The position numbers were made by a program, and so were the translations under genes. A stretch of 64,000 bases of DNA from G963668655 sp963668655. GTDB lineage: Bacteria > Myxococcota_A > SURF-8. The stretch spans positions 992,001 through 1,056,000 of the forward strand of contig CAXXPQ010000002.1 in assembly GCA_963668655.2 (NCBI GenBank), in the 5' to 3' direction. Shown one piece after another: positions 9,101 through 17,240 of the stretch; position 1 is the first letter of the stretch; each line of letters starts with the position of its first letter. Under the pieces are notes generated by a model. The model was given only the letters and a program-made list of their open reading frames with translations, searched no databases and was not told the origin of the DNA.

Positions 9101-9684
9101 AAATCCGGATGGGGCGGCCGGGGCTCCACTTCCAGCAATCCCTCGTCGAACATCGCCAGGGCCTTTTCGTACTCGGCCAGCTTCTGCTCGCGGACTTTCT
9201 GGAAGTCCTTCTTGGCTTTCTGATAGTACAACTCCGCCAGCCGGAACTTGGCGTCCGGCGTGTATTTCCGCTCGTGCCCGTAGCGGGCGATGAAGGCTTT
9301 CAGGCGCTTGATGGCCTTTTCGATGGCGATCAGATCCTTCTCTTCCAGAGCTTTCAGCTTGGCGTCGTATTTTTTGTCGATCTCTTTTTCTTTTCGGCGG
9401 AACTGATCGTCCACCATGGCGCCGATGTCGCTCTGGTATTCGCCCACCCGCTGGGTGAAGCGCATCACGGCTTCACGGATGTCGTCCCGGGCCAGGCCGA
9501 GCTGCTCGGCGTCCTTGACGTTTTCGTGGGTGCTTCCGTCCGCCGCCTCGGAGGCCTGCATCCGGGCCTGTTCCAGGGCGTCCTTCGGCGTGGCGTCTTC
9601 CGCCGCGGCCGTTCCGGCGACCAGAACGAAACATACGATCCAGGCGAGGATCGGCGGCGCCAGGCGTTCGAGCCGACGTTTCAT
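6163..9684 (-). CDS. Large exported TPR-repeat protein of the gliding-like cluster
   Basis: From the ATG at 9684 the protein has about 1173 residues. It has a signal peptide (AWIVCFVLVAG then TAAA), a coiled-coil region, and then TPR-like helical pairs along almost its whole length, such as YIDAVYYILAYCYQ and AYFKIGEAYKGRKK. It ends in a Pro/Glu/Gly-rich tail. The ATG at 9684 has GAGG 8 nt upstream and follows the previous stop; an alternative ATG at 9702 would overlap that gene and lengthen the N-terminus by six residues. Giant periplasmic TPR proteins such as AgmK/PglI-type factors occur in myxobacterial motility clusters. The role here is presumably scaffolding. Confidence 0.8.
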   Translation of the reverse strand: MKRRLERLAPPILAWIVCFVLVAGTAAAEDATPKDALEQARMQASEAADGSTHENVKDAEQLGLARDDIREAVMRFTQRVGEYQSDIGAMVDDQFRRKEKEIDKKYDAKLKALEEKDLIAIEKAIKRLKAFIARYGHERKYTPDAKFRLAELYYQKAKKDFQKVREQKLAEYEKALAMFDEGLLEVEPRPPHPDFGEPVRLYEEIIAEFPQYRYIDAVYYILAYCYQETGDLPRVRYALTSLVRDRPDSPYVAEAYLRIGDAYFNEMNYQDALQALLQAEKFKDSPFYDQILYKLASTYFILNRFQDSVRVFAMVNDYSEKKKAEKGEHSYFRDEAVKYIAFCYAQDVGYWANAGVENAVAWFEANPGRIWEPDVFRELGDYFVKQNSWEPAVVSYRRVLKLDPWNPENPELQNKIINIYISGIRDEQQQNIERERLINDYGMDSEWALKNADNPEAVKIATDLALNSLKQWATYQHIQAQKYKQLERDAEAKEYYLKAAAAYRKFLDTFPHDKEAYELHYLMADALFFSGDYAAAAPEFIKVRDDRGNKKYFIASARGAVICYDNLVSKKGEGLIQTEEEAQQQQEDRLKAKGEIKAETIPELKQKYIDVADFYVLHAKQAPERDKIAWNTAEIFFEYNHLDKARERYIDLVNNFPKSELAPPAAKRIIDTYTLVEDWVKVTEWSEKLASLELGDEETRKTMQAEMKMIKGNAMALYAKELEERKEFEKAARQYLKAIAEDPKGKDAPAMLYNAAFNYSKAERPAKAMDLYQRMVDDYPESEFASDALYNVADNAFRAFNLEHASKSFENLYTKYKDIEPKRKCLAIYNHAQLKEFNHEYRQAARIYEKYSRECSEVEADAPLILFRAGELFEKLEDWNNMNRVYEDFIKRFGKMKANHRFVVQAYFKIGEAYKGRKKMKQAFQYYNKALDFFDANPHIHADFLANQLAAKAKFAFVDIEFNKYVRMKIAGRNEKLMAESFKKKQEKMAEIGQLMATVRKYKSPEYWLASNYRAAHAVEIFADALFDAPVPRELKKLGEEYVLEYQQILSDQARPIYQKAAQAYLEALEFAKVQKLFASPWMKRVFQALNRPNIQSQIGAEMKMRKPEKYEFIDDAILPPRMDTGVAHVPVKPEEQAPATEEGETPAEGEAPEGETAPEGGQTEAPTEPAAG

Positions 9685-9694
9685 GCGGCTTGCC

Positions 9695-12067
9695 TCAATC
9701 ATTGCGCAGCTCCTCGAAGGAATTGGTCAGCCGCTGTTTTTCCGTGCTCCGGGTTTCCAGAAGCGCATCGACATCGGCGCGGATTTCCTCGCGCTCCTCC
9801 CAGGCGGTGTCGATCAGTCCGACGTTGGCCTGAAGAACGATGTCATAGAAATGCTGCCGCACCACCTTCAGATTGACCCGGGCGATCTGGGCGGCCAGCT
9901 CCGTGGAGCGGTTTTGCAGGTCGGCCAAAGCCTTGGAGTAATCCTTCAGTTTCTTTTCCTCTTCCGTCACCTGCTGGTCCAGCTTCTTGACGTGTTTGCT
10001 GACCAGCACCTCCAACTCGTCGAAAAACGCCAACACGTCCTTGTCCAGCTTGTCGGAACGCGTTTTGGCCTGTTCGATGCGATTGAAAAGCAGCAATCCG
10101 GACGGCGTGAGCATGGTCTGCATCTCGGCCAGCAGATCCTTTTCCTCGGCCACCACCGCATCCAGTTCCCGGCGGATCACCTCATCCTGGCGGTTGGCCG
10201 TGTCGCCGATACGAATGTCGTCCAACTGGCGGTTGACCTCGCGCTCCAGTTCCTCCACGGTCTGTTTCAGATCCGCGTGGAAACTCCGGAAATCGTTCAC
10301 TTCCTTTTTCACCTTGCCCAGGTAGGTCTGGCTGATTTTCGGGTTGCCGCGCAGGTGCTCGTGGCGCGCCATGACATCGTTGATGACGGTCTGAAAATCG
10401 TCCACCTGAAGCTTGAGCTGGTGGATGGTCTTTTCCAGCATCTCCATCTGGCCCACGAACTGCCCCCGCCGTTCCTCGCGCTGCTGAACGGTTTTGGGGA
10501 TCTTGGCCCACAGTTCCTCCAGGCGTTTTTTCTCCGTCTGAAGCTCCTCCAGGCGCTTGCGACTGGCGGCCGGGATGCGCTCGCCGACCAAAGCGGTGGA
10601 AATGGTCACCAGTTCGCGCCGGGATTCGGTCAGCTGATTTCGAATGGCCAGCCCGCGCTCGCGCCCCTCGCGCATGTTCAGGAAGATGTTGGCCTTGGAT
10701 TCCTGTTTCAAATTGCGGCGCAGGGTTCCGATGATCTTCTGGCCGGCGACGGCGTTGTCCTCGGATTCCTGGAGGTCGGATTCGAGATCCATGGCCTTGG
10801 TGACGCTTTTTTCCTGCTGGAGCCACTGGACGGCGATGTGCGGCAGGGTGACGGCGTGGCCCAGGATCATGGCCTGGATCTGTTCCGCCTTGAGCCCGGT
10901 GGACTCGTCCAGCAGTTTGTCCATTTCGCCGATGACGGAACTGTATTTCGCGTCCACCGTCTTGAAAGCTTCGTCCGCCTGGGAATAATTGCGGTCCCAG
11001 AGATGGACGTTTCCCTTCAGCACCATGAAATCCGGGCTGTACATGGAATCCTTCAGAGATCCGAGCAACATGTCCATGGTCAGGGCGGCCTGTTCGAATT
11101 TTCCTTTTTCGATGTAGATCCGGCAAAGTTCGTAATAGGCCTGATCCACGAAGGCGGAATCGATGGGAATCTCGCGGTACACCGACAGGGCCTCTTCGTA
11201 CTCCTGGCTTTCGATCAGGATCCGGGCCGTGGCCAGGGTGGCCAGTTCCTTGACCTTGCGTTTGTTCTCTTCCTTGGCGTCGATCGCGCGCAGCTTGTTG
11301 AAAATATCCATCGCCTCTTTCAGCTTGCCCTGTTTGACCAGGATGGTGGCGATGAAATAATCGGCTTCGATACGTTTTTCGCTGGTTTCCGGAATGCGCC
11401 GGAAGGTCCGTTCCGCTTTCTGGAGAAAATCGGCCTGGCGCTGGCCCTCGGCGGTCTCCGCCTTGAAGAAGAGCGACTTACCGTGGGCGTACTGAATCAT
11501 GTCCCAGCCCGCCGACCCCTCGGTGCGGCTGAGCAGGCTGTAATATTTCTCCGCGTTGTCCGTCTTGCCGCCGCCGTCGGTGGCCTCCTCCACACGCAGA
11601 GCGATGTCGATCAGGCGAACCACGGCCTCCTTGAACTGGGGATGAACCTGGCCCTTGTCGTAAACCAGCAGTTCCAGCCACTTGATGGCGTCCTGATAGT
11701 AGGCCATCTGATAGAAGGAATCTCCGATCAGCCAGCAGATGTCGTAGTAGTTGGGATGGTTTTCCACGTCTTTCGTGGTGTTGAGCAGATCGATCAGAAT
11801 GACGGCGGATTCTTCGTAGAAACCCTGCTTGTGCTGGAAACGCGCGGCCTGGAGGCGGGTTTTGAAATAATCGCCCGAGCGCGCTTCGAGCGGACGCACG
11901 AAACGGCCGCGCAATTCTTCGAGCCGCTTTGAAAGCTCCTCGATCCGCTCTTCCGCATTGACCAGATCGCCCTGAACATCCGCCACCGCCGTTCCCGTTC
12001 CCAGAAACAGGAACAGGAACAGGGGACCGAGAATCCGGGCGACTCGCCGTATCGTTTTGGGAGGCAT
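9695..12067 (-). CDS. Exported TPR and coiled-coil protein of the gliding-like cluster
   Basis: This protein of about 790 residues carries a signal peptide (PLFLFLFLGTG then VADV). TPR-like helices fill the first half (YYDICWLIGDSFYQMAYYQ), and the second half is long coiled coil rich in Glu, Lys and Arg (TVEELEREVNRQLDD). The ATG at 12067 is preferred over 12076: GAGG lies 9 nt before it but directly abuts the earlier ATG. It sits second in a four-gene minus-strand run of exported proteins that overlap or nearly touch. It is likely a periplasmic structural element of the same machine; no enzymatic motif is visible. Confidence 0.8.
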   Translation of the reverse strand: MPPKTIRRVARILGPLFLFLFLGTGTAVADVQGDLVNAEERIEELSKRLEELRGRFVRPLEARSGDYFKTRLQAARFQHKQGFYEESAVILIDLLNTTKDVENHPNYYDICWLIGDSFYQMAYYQDAIKWLELLVYDKGQVHPQFKEAVVRLIDIALRVEEATDGGGKTDNAEKYYSLLSRTEGSAGWDMIQYAHGKSLFFKAETAEGQRQADFLQKAERTFRRIPETSEKRIEADYFIATILVKQGKLKEAMDIFNKLRAIDAKEENKRKVKELATLATARILIESQEYEEALSVYREIPIDSAFVDQAYYELCRIYIEKGKFEQAALTMDMLLGSLKDSMYSPDFMVLKGNVHLWDRNYSQADEAFKTVDAKYSSVIGEMDKLLDESTGLKAEQIQAMILGHAVTLPHIAVQWLQQEKSVTKAMDLESDLQESEDNAVAGQKIIGTLRRNLKQESKANIFLNMREGRERGLAIRNQLTESRRELVTISTALVGERIPAASRKRLEELQTEKKRLEELWAKIPKTVQQREERRGQFVGQMEMLEKTIHQLKLQVDDFQTVINDVMARHEHLRGNPKISQTYLGKVKKEVNDFRSFHADLKQTVEELEREVNRQLDDIRIGDTANRQDEVIRRELDAVVAEEKDLLAEMQTMLTPSGLLLFNRIEQAKTRSDKLDKDVLAFFDELEVLVSKHVKKLDQQVTEEEKKLKDYSKALADLQNRSTELAAQIARVNLKVVRQHFYDIVLQANVGLIDTAWEEREEIRADVDALLETRSTEKQRLTNSFEELRND

Positions 12068-12123
12068 GAAAGTCATCCTCTTTTATTATCCTTGCCGTGC
12101 AGTTCGAAACGGACGAAAGACGC

Positions 12124-12900
12124 TTACGGAGCCCCGCCCGCGTCCTTCACCTGGGCCGATGGCAGATCCGCTTCCTCCAGATCCATGAAGCTGGTCTTGA
12201 ATTTAACGGACGGGCGCTGGTCGAACTTGGCCAGCACGCCTCCCCGGTCGTAGCCCTGGACCTTGATGTCGGTGATCTTTCCTTCCTCGGCCTTGAAGGT
12301 GTAACTGGATTTCAGTTTGATCTGGATGCCGTCCACGTAGACGAAAATGGGGGAGGTGCCCCGGTAGACCATGTAAACGGAAAGCATGTGGTTTCCGGGC
12401 TGGATGGGCCCGTTGTAGATCTCGATTTCCTTGTCGTTGTTCAGGCTGCCGTCGATATCGATCTTTCCGAAGATGGGCGATCCGTCCAGATAATAGGCCA
12501 CGCTTTCCAGCTTGAAGGCCGAGCCCAGGGTGTTCCGGTGGGAAACCACGGCCTTGGATCCGGCCAGAACGCCGCGCAGGATGGTTTCCTTCAGAAGCAG
12601 CAGGCGGGCCTTGGAACGGAAAATCTTTTCCTTCAGCTGGTCCACCTTGTTCTGAAGTTCCTTCAGGTTGATGTCGTACACCTCGTTGGCCGTGGTCAGT
12701 TCCTGCCCCTTCGGCTCATCGGCCGGAGCGGGAGCCTCCGCGGGGGGGGCGGGTTCCTCCGCCGGAGCCGGTTCCGCCGCCGGAGCGGCCGCGTCGGCAG
12801 CATCCTCCGCGGGAGCGTCCTGGGCCAGGGCCGGAACGCAAAACGCCAGAACGACGATGATCGCGATCATCAAACGAACGAAATATCTCGATGCCTGCAT
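12124..12900 (-). CDS. Exported protein with Ala/Pro linker and beta-rich C-terminal domain
   Basis: From the ATG at 12900 (GGAGG 7 nt upstream; in-frame starts at 12918-12921 are also possible) the protein has about 258 residues. A signal peptide is followed by an Ala/Pro/Glu-rich linker, a helical LKELQNKVDQLKEKIF segment, and a beta-rich domain containing AYYLDGSPIFGK, NHMLSVYMVYRG and VYVDGIQIKL. The Ala/Pro linker is the sort that leads automated annotation to call such proteins dihydrolipoamide acetyltransferase, but no lipoyl or catalytic domain is present. It heads the run of TPR genes and probably belongs to the same complex. Confidence 0.7.
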   Translation of the reverse strand: MQASRYFVRLMIAIIVVLAFCVPALAQDAPAEDAADAAAPAAEPAPAEEPAPPAEAPAPADEPKGQELTTANEVYDINLKELQNKVDQLKEKIFRSKARLLLLKETILRGVLAGSKAVVSHRNTLGSAFKLESVAYYLDGSPIFGKIDIDGSLNNDKEIEIYNGPIQPGNHMLSVYMVYRGTSPIFVYVDGIQIKLKSSYTFKAEEGKITDIKVQGYDRGGVLAKFDQRPSVKFKTSFMDLEEADLPSAQVKDAGGAP

Positions 12901-12996
12901 ACCCGATCCTCCACTCATCACCTTCCGAAAATCCGGAAAGATTCATCCCTCCACATGGGGTGTTTTCACGTACCGGTCAATTTACGGTGCGAATCC

Positions 12997-13025
12997 TACA
13001 TAGCAGAAGAAGGGAAAGGTGTCAA
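12997..13025 (-). promoter_or_regulatory. Candidate promoter of the envelope/TPR cluster
   Basis: On the minus strand TTGACA (13025-13020) is 17 nt from TATGTA (13002-12997), about 100 nt before the gene starting at 12900. The -35 is perfect; the -10 is weak. Confidence 0.45.
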
Positions 13026-13233
13026 CGAAATCATCATTAATTTCATTAATTTCGAAGCCCAAAACCTCTCTTTTTCCCTCTTCGGAAAACCGACGTTTTC
13101 GACGAACCGTCTTTCCTCTCCCGCTTCTCTCCGCAACCCATCCCCTCGGTTCGAACCCGTTGCGGCATGATACCCGATGGCGAAAGATTCTTCAAGTTAA
13201 TTCGGTAAGTTACAAGCTTCTTTGCGCTTCCGG

Positions 13234-13262
13234 TTGACAAATCCGCCAAGGCTTTCCAGAAT
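13234..13262 (+). promoter_or_regulatory. Candidate promoter of the LD-carboxypeptidase operon
   Basis: TTGACA (13234-13239) is followed after 17 nt by CAGAAT (13257-13262). The predicted start of transcription is about 50 nt before the ATG at 13321. Confidence 0.5.
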
Positions 13263-13320
13263 AGCAATCGGATTTTGGACGATGAAACCGAACCTTTATT
13301 CATGTGGAGATCGAGATTCC

Positions 13321-14262
13321 ATGTCTTTTATCCATCCATCCAAACGGCCGCCGCGCCTTGAAAAAGGCGATCTCGTGGCGGTGATATCCCCCAGCGGCCC
13401 CATTTCCGAGGATCGCCTTGAAAATGGAATCAAGCATATGGAATCGCTGGGATTCCCCGTTCTCCACCTTCCCGGATACTTGTCCCCGACGGACTATCTG
13501 GCCGGGTCCGACGAGCGGCGTCTGGCCGAACTGCGGGCCGTGGCGGAGCGGGACGATGTGCGGGCGGTCTTCGCCGCTCGTGGCGGCTATGGCCTGATGC
13601 GGCTATTGGGCCAACTTCCCTATCGCCTGCTGTCGGATAAGCCGAAACTCTGGATCGGGTTCTCCGATATCACCGCCCTGCACGCCGCTTTGAACCGCCG
13701 GGCGGGCCTGCTCACGGTCCACGGCCCTAACCTGGGATCGCTGCCCGACGCGCCGGAAACCGTTCGGGAAAACCTGTTCGCTCTTCTGGGCGGCGTCTCC
13801 CCGCCCCGACCGCTGTTTCCCAAGCCCGCCGCCTGCTGGCGACCGGGGAAGGCCCGAGGCCGCCTGATCCCGGGGAATCTGTCCATTCTCACGCGCCTGG
13901 TCGGCACGCCCTTTTTCCCCGATCTTTCCGGAGCGATCCTGGCCATAGAGGACGTGGGCGAGGCCGCCTATCGCGTGGACCGCATGCTGACCCACCTGGA
14001 ACTGGCCGGGGCGCTGGACCGTATTGCCGGGCTCGTACTGGGGCGCTTCACCATGGACGGCCTGACGGAAGCGGACCGCGGCCGTCACGAAGGTCTGATC
14101 CGCAAGCGGGTGCTGGAACTGGCGGACGCCCGCAGGCTGCCGGTCCTGGGCGACGCTCCGTTCGGCCACGTGGACGAAAATCATCCCCTGCCCTTCGGCG
14201 CGGAGGTTCGCATGGACACCGAAACCGGCACGCTGGAACGGCTTGAAAACATCGTGGAATAA
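13321..14262 (+). CDS. LD-carboxypeptidase (S66 family, muramoyltetrapeptide carboxypeptidase)
   Basis: This 313-residue serine peptidase removes the terminal D-Ala from the murein tetrapeptide during cell-wall recycling, usually in the cytoplasm. S66 features are present: the N-terminal AVISPSGP, the nucleophile Ser115 in GFSDITALH, Glu210 in AIEDVGE, and His283 in GHVDENHPLPFG, giving the expected Ser-Glu-His triad. No signal peptide is seen. The start at 13321 has GGAG upstream and matches the family N-terminus; longer in-frame starts lack support. The next gene begins 3 nt after the stop and encodes a murein-tripeptide ligase fusion, so the two form a recycling operon. Confidence 0.92.
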   Translation: MSFIHPSKRPPRLEKGDLVAVISPSGPISEDRLENGIKHMESLGFPVLHLPGYLSPTDYLAGSDERRLAELRAVAERDDVRAVFAARGGYGLMRLLGQLPYRLLSDKPKLWIGFSDITALHAALNRRAGLLTVHGPNLGSLPDAPETVRENLFALLGGVSPPRPLFPKPAACWRPGKARGRLIPGNLSILTRLVGTPFFPDLSGAILAIEDVGEAAYRVDRMLTHLELAGALDRIAGLVLGRFTMDGLTEADRGRHEGLIRKRVLELADARRLPVLGDAPFGHVDENHPLPFGAEVRMDTETGTLERLENIVE

Positions 14263-14265
14263 GAC

Positions 14266-16821
14266 ATGACGACACCGGAACCCGCTTTAGACCGCCTGAC
14301 GGACATCCTGGAATCGGCCCGAAACGACGGCGTGTTCAGCGCCGCCCGCATGCGGGTGCTTCATCGGGGGGAAGTCGTGCACGACTCCGCACACGGCCAT
14401 ACCCGCAAGGCACGACCCGCCCGGGAGATCAAGGCCGACTCTATTTTCGATCTGGCCAGCCTGACCAAGCCCCTGGCCACGGCCACCCTGGCGGCGATTT
14501 TCACCGAACGCGGCCTCCTGGACCCGGACGCTCCGGTCGCGCAGGTTCTTCCCGCCTTTCGGAACGGCATGCGGGAATCCGTCACGCCGCGCCTTCTTCT
14601 TCTGCACGCCGCCGGATTTCCGGCCTGGAAGCCGTATTACGAAACGATTTCAAAACTTTCCGATCCGTCGGAGCGCCGGGAAGCCCTCTTTCGTCGGGTG
14701 ATGGAAGAGCCCCTGGAGTTCGAACCCGGCAGCCGCTCGGTCTACAGCGACCTGGATTTCATCCTCCTGGGCCGCCTGCTGGAAGAACTGGGCGAAAAGC
14801 GCCTGGACGCCCTGTTCGACGAATGCATCGCCGAGCCCCTGGGGCTTTCCGATCTGTTCTTTCTTCCGCTTTACGAACACAACAACGACGACAAGATCCG
14901 GGGCCGGGCCGTAGCCGCCACGGAAATCCACCCCCAACGGGGGGAACTGGTGGGCATGGTCCACGACGACAACGCGCACGCGGGCGGCGGCGTCTTCGGA
15001 CACGCGGGGCTTTTCGGGGGCGCGGCGGGCGTGGCGACCGTGCTGGAGGTTTGGAGGCGGGCCGTCTCCGGCGAAAGCGGCCTGATCTCCACGAAGACCG
15101 CCCGCAACTTCGTCTTTCCGGATCCCACCGTGGTCCGGGGCTCGTTCTGCCTGGGCTGGGACCGTCCCGCCTGGAAGGTCAGTCAGGCCGGACGCTACGC
15201 CTCGCCCCACGCCATCGGGCATCTGGGCTTCACCGGAACGTCCGCATGGACGGACTTCGATCGCGAACTGACCGTGGTGCTTTTGACCAACCGCGTGCAT
15301 CCCTCCCGGGAGGAAGACCGCATCGGCGCGCTCCGAAAAAGCGTGCACGAACAGGTATACGAAATCCTCGGCCTCACCGGCCCGGGGCCGTACAAAACGC
15401 CGCCGACGCCCGAAAACACGAAGGAAATCCACATGGTGGGCGTGGCCGGAACGGGCATGGGCTCGCTGGCGGGCATGCTGAAGGAAGCCGGATATTCGGT
15501 GCGCGGATCGGATCAGGCGGTCTATCCGCCCATGTCGGATTTTTTGAAAGACAAAGACATTCCGGTGCGCCAGCCCTTCGGCCCGCAAAACCTGCGCCCC
15601 GCCCCCGACCTGTGCATCGTGGGCAACGTCTGCACCCGGGACCACGAGGAAGTGGCCGCCATCCGCCGGGAGGGCCTGGCCTACGACTCCTTCCCGGGCG
15701 TGCTGGAACGCTTTTTCCTGGCGGACAAGAAACCCCTGGTGGCCGCCGGAACCCACGGAAAGACCACCACCAGCGCCATGCTGGCCTGGCTGCTGCACCA
15801 CCAAAACATGGATCCCGGCTTCATGATCGGCGGCCTGACCAAAAACTTCGACTCCAACTATCGCCTGGGCCGTGGGGAATACTTCGTGGTGGAAGGCGAC
15901 GAATACGACTCCGCCTATTTCGACAAGAACCCGAAATTCCTGCACTACCGTCCCTTCGGGGCTGTGCTGACGAGCATCGAGTTCGATCACGCCGACATCT
16001 ACGACAGCCTGGAGGAGATCGAAAGTCGCTTTCATGAATTCGCCCGGCTGATTCCCGAAGACGGCGCGCTGGCCGCCTGCTGGGACTATGAAACCGTGCG
16101 CCGAGCGGCGAGCCATGCCCGCTGCGAAGTGCTGGCCTACGGCCGCCATCCGGAGGCCCGGTGGCGGGCCGCTTCCGTGGTCCGCGACACCGAGGGCCAG
16201 AGCTTCGACCTGATGCGGGAAAACGAGTCGCTGGCCCGTATCCGCCTGCCCATGAGCGGCGCGCACAACCTGGAAAACGCTCTGGGCGCGGCGGCGCTGC
16301 TGGTCCATCTGGGTTTTGCGCCGGAACACCTGGATGCGGCCTTCCGCTCTTTCCAAGGAGTGGCCCGCCGCCAGCAGGTGCGCGGCGTGGTCGGCGGGGT
16401 GCGCGTCATCGACGACTTCGCCCACCATCCCACCGCCGTGCGCCTGACCCTGGAAGGGCTGCGCGATCTGTATCCGCAAGGAAGACTGTTGGCCGCCTTC
16501 GATCCGCGCACCAACACCAGCAGCCGCCGCTTCTTCCAGGAAGCCTTCGGCGCGGCCTTCGAGAGCGCCCACTTCGTGGCCATCGGAAATCCCTCGCGCA
16601 TGGACCGTATTGCTCCCGAGGAGCGCCTGGACCCGGGGAAACTGGCCCGAACCATCGCCTCCACGGGCGTCCCGGCCCATCACATTCCGGACATCGACGA
16701 AATGGCCGCGCGTCTGGCGGCGGAGGCGCGCCCGGGCGACAGCATCGCGGTGCTGTCCAACGGCGGCTTCGGCGGCCTGCACGAAAAGATCCTGGAATTG
16801 CTGAAGGATCGCCACGAGTAA
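14266..16821 (+). CDS. mpl: Fusion: beta-lactamase-fold serine hydrolase plus UDP-MurNAc:murein-tripeptide ligase (Mpl)
   Basis: This is an 851-residue two-domain protein. Residues 1 to about 380 form a beta-lactamase/class C PBP-like domain with S65-L-T-K68, Y160-S-D and H319-L-G motifs, all three active-site elements. From about residue 386 (KEIHMVGVAGTG) an Mpl-type Mur ligase begins, with ATP loop GTHGKTTT at 495, VEGDEYDSAYFDK, and DDFAHHPTAV. Mpl reattaches recycled L-Ala-gamma-D-Glu-mDAP to UDP-MurNAc. Neither half has a signal peptide, so the hydrolase half is probably cytoplasmic and may act on a recycled muropeptide; that is inference. It follows the LD-carboxypeptidase gene by 3 nt. 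Mpl is normally a stand-alone enzyme of about 450 residues. Confidence 0.9.
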   Translation: MTTPEPALDRLTDILESARNDGVFSAARMRVLHRGEVVHDSAHGHTRKARPAREIKADSIFDLASLTKPLATATLAAIFTERGLLDPDAPVAQVLPAFRNGMRESVTPRLLLLHAAGFPAWKPYYETISKLSDPSERREALFRRVMEEPLEFEPGSRSVYSDLDFILLGRLLEELGEKRLDALFDECIAEPLGLSDLFFLPLYEHNNDDKIRGRAVAATEIHPQRGELVGMVHDDNAHAGGGVFGHAGLFGGAAGVATVLEVWRRAVSGESGLISTKTARNFVFPDPTVVRGSFCLGWDRPAWKVSQAGRYASPHAIGHLGFTGTSAWTDFDRELTVVLLTNRVHPSREEDRIGALRKSVHEQVYEILGLTGPGPYKTPPTPENTKEIHMVGVAGTGMGSLAGMLKEAGYSVRGSDQAVYPPMSDFLKDKDIPVRQPFGPQNLRPAPDLCIVGNVCTRDHEEVAAIRREGLAYDSFPGVLERFFLADKKPLVAAGTHGKTTTSAMLAWLLHHQNMDPGFMIGGLTKNFDSNYRLGRGEYFVVEGDEYDSAYFDKNPKFLHYRPFGAVLTSIEFDHADIYDSLEEIESRFHEFARLIPEDGALAACWDYETVRRAASHARCEVLAYGRHPEARWRAASVVRDTEGQSFDLMRENESLARIRLPMSGAHNLENALGAAALLVHLGFAPEHLDAAFRSFQGVARRQQVRGVVGGVRVIDDFAHHPTAVRLTLEGLRDLYPQGRLLAAFDPRTNTSSRRFFQEAFGAAFESAHFVAIGNPSRMDRIAPEERLDPGKLARTIASTGVPAHHIPDIDEMAARLAAEARPGDSIAVLSNGGFGGLHEKILELLKDRHE

Positions 16822-16890
16822 CGGACTGATAGAGCCATCTTAAAAGGTTCCAATCCCAAAACCGGGGAGAAACCGGGAAACCGTTTTCGG

Positions 16891-17138
16891 ACAAGGCCCA
16901 CCATCGAGGAAGGGGTTCCCTTCTCTCTCCTACACTTTCACCTCGCGTCACAACCGGCTTGTACCGGGGCGCGGACGGCCGTCAAGGCTGAACATGCTCC
17001 GCTCGCTCCGGCCTTGACCGCCGCCCTATAACACCCCGGATTTCCAAGCCTTATGACGCGAGGCGGCTCCGTCGGGGAAGGGAACGAGAAGGCCCCGTCT
17101 TCTTTTCATCAAGCGAGAAATCTTCCCGGAAACGGGAG
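16891..17138 (+). repeat. Dispersed structured repeat R1, copy A
   Basis: The element starts at ACAAGGCCCACC and ends with a TCCCG-GAAA-CGGGA hairpin (17124-17137). Nested inverted arms are 16915-16923 with 17077-17085, CTCGCGTCA (16942-16950) with 17054-17062, and GTCAAGGC (16981-16988) with GCCTTGAC (17011-17018). Related copies lie near 20057, 23949 and 27851. It lies 70 nt downstream of the mpl fusion gene and contains no credible gene. Confidence 0.85.
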
Positions 17139-17153
17139 TTGCACCAAAAGAAT

Positions 17154-17181
17154 TTGATTTTGATTCGGCTTGGGTTAGGAT
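17154..17181 (+). promoter_or_regulatory. Weak candidate promoter of the nuclease lipoprotein gene
   Basis: TTGATT (17154-17159) and TAGGAT (17176-17181) are 16 nt apart, about 60 nt before the ATG at 17241. Both boxes match consensus at four of six positions. Confidence 0.3.
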
Positions 17182-17240
17182 GGCATTAGGTATGGCTTAC
17201 GTTCCAAGGAAATTCCCAATTTCGTTTTCGGAGGCACTTC

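Larger units (their letters stand above)
12901..13320. other. Divergent intergenic region with promoters in both directions
   Basis: This 420-bp stretch separates the minus-strand envelope cluster from the plus-strand murein-recycling pair. I see one candidate promoter for each direction and no convincing gene or terminator. Confidence 0.6.

Noticed and set aside
5824..11932. Very long plus-strand open frames opposite the TPR genes
   Set aside because: They are antisense to genes with signal peptides, TPR motifs and good ribosome sites. The translations are rich in Leu, Val, His and Arg without domains, as expected for shadows of GC-rich coding sequence.
16822..17240. Minus-strand frames across repeat R1 copies (beginning MVGL)
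   Set aside because: They recur only because the DNA element recurs, differ in frame and length at each site, and lack ribosome sites.
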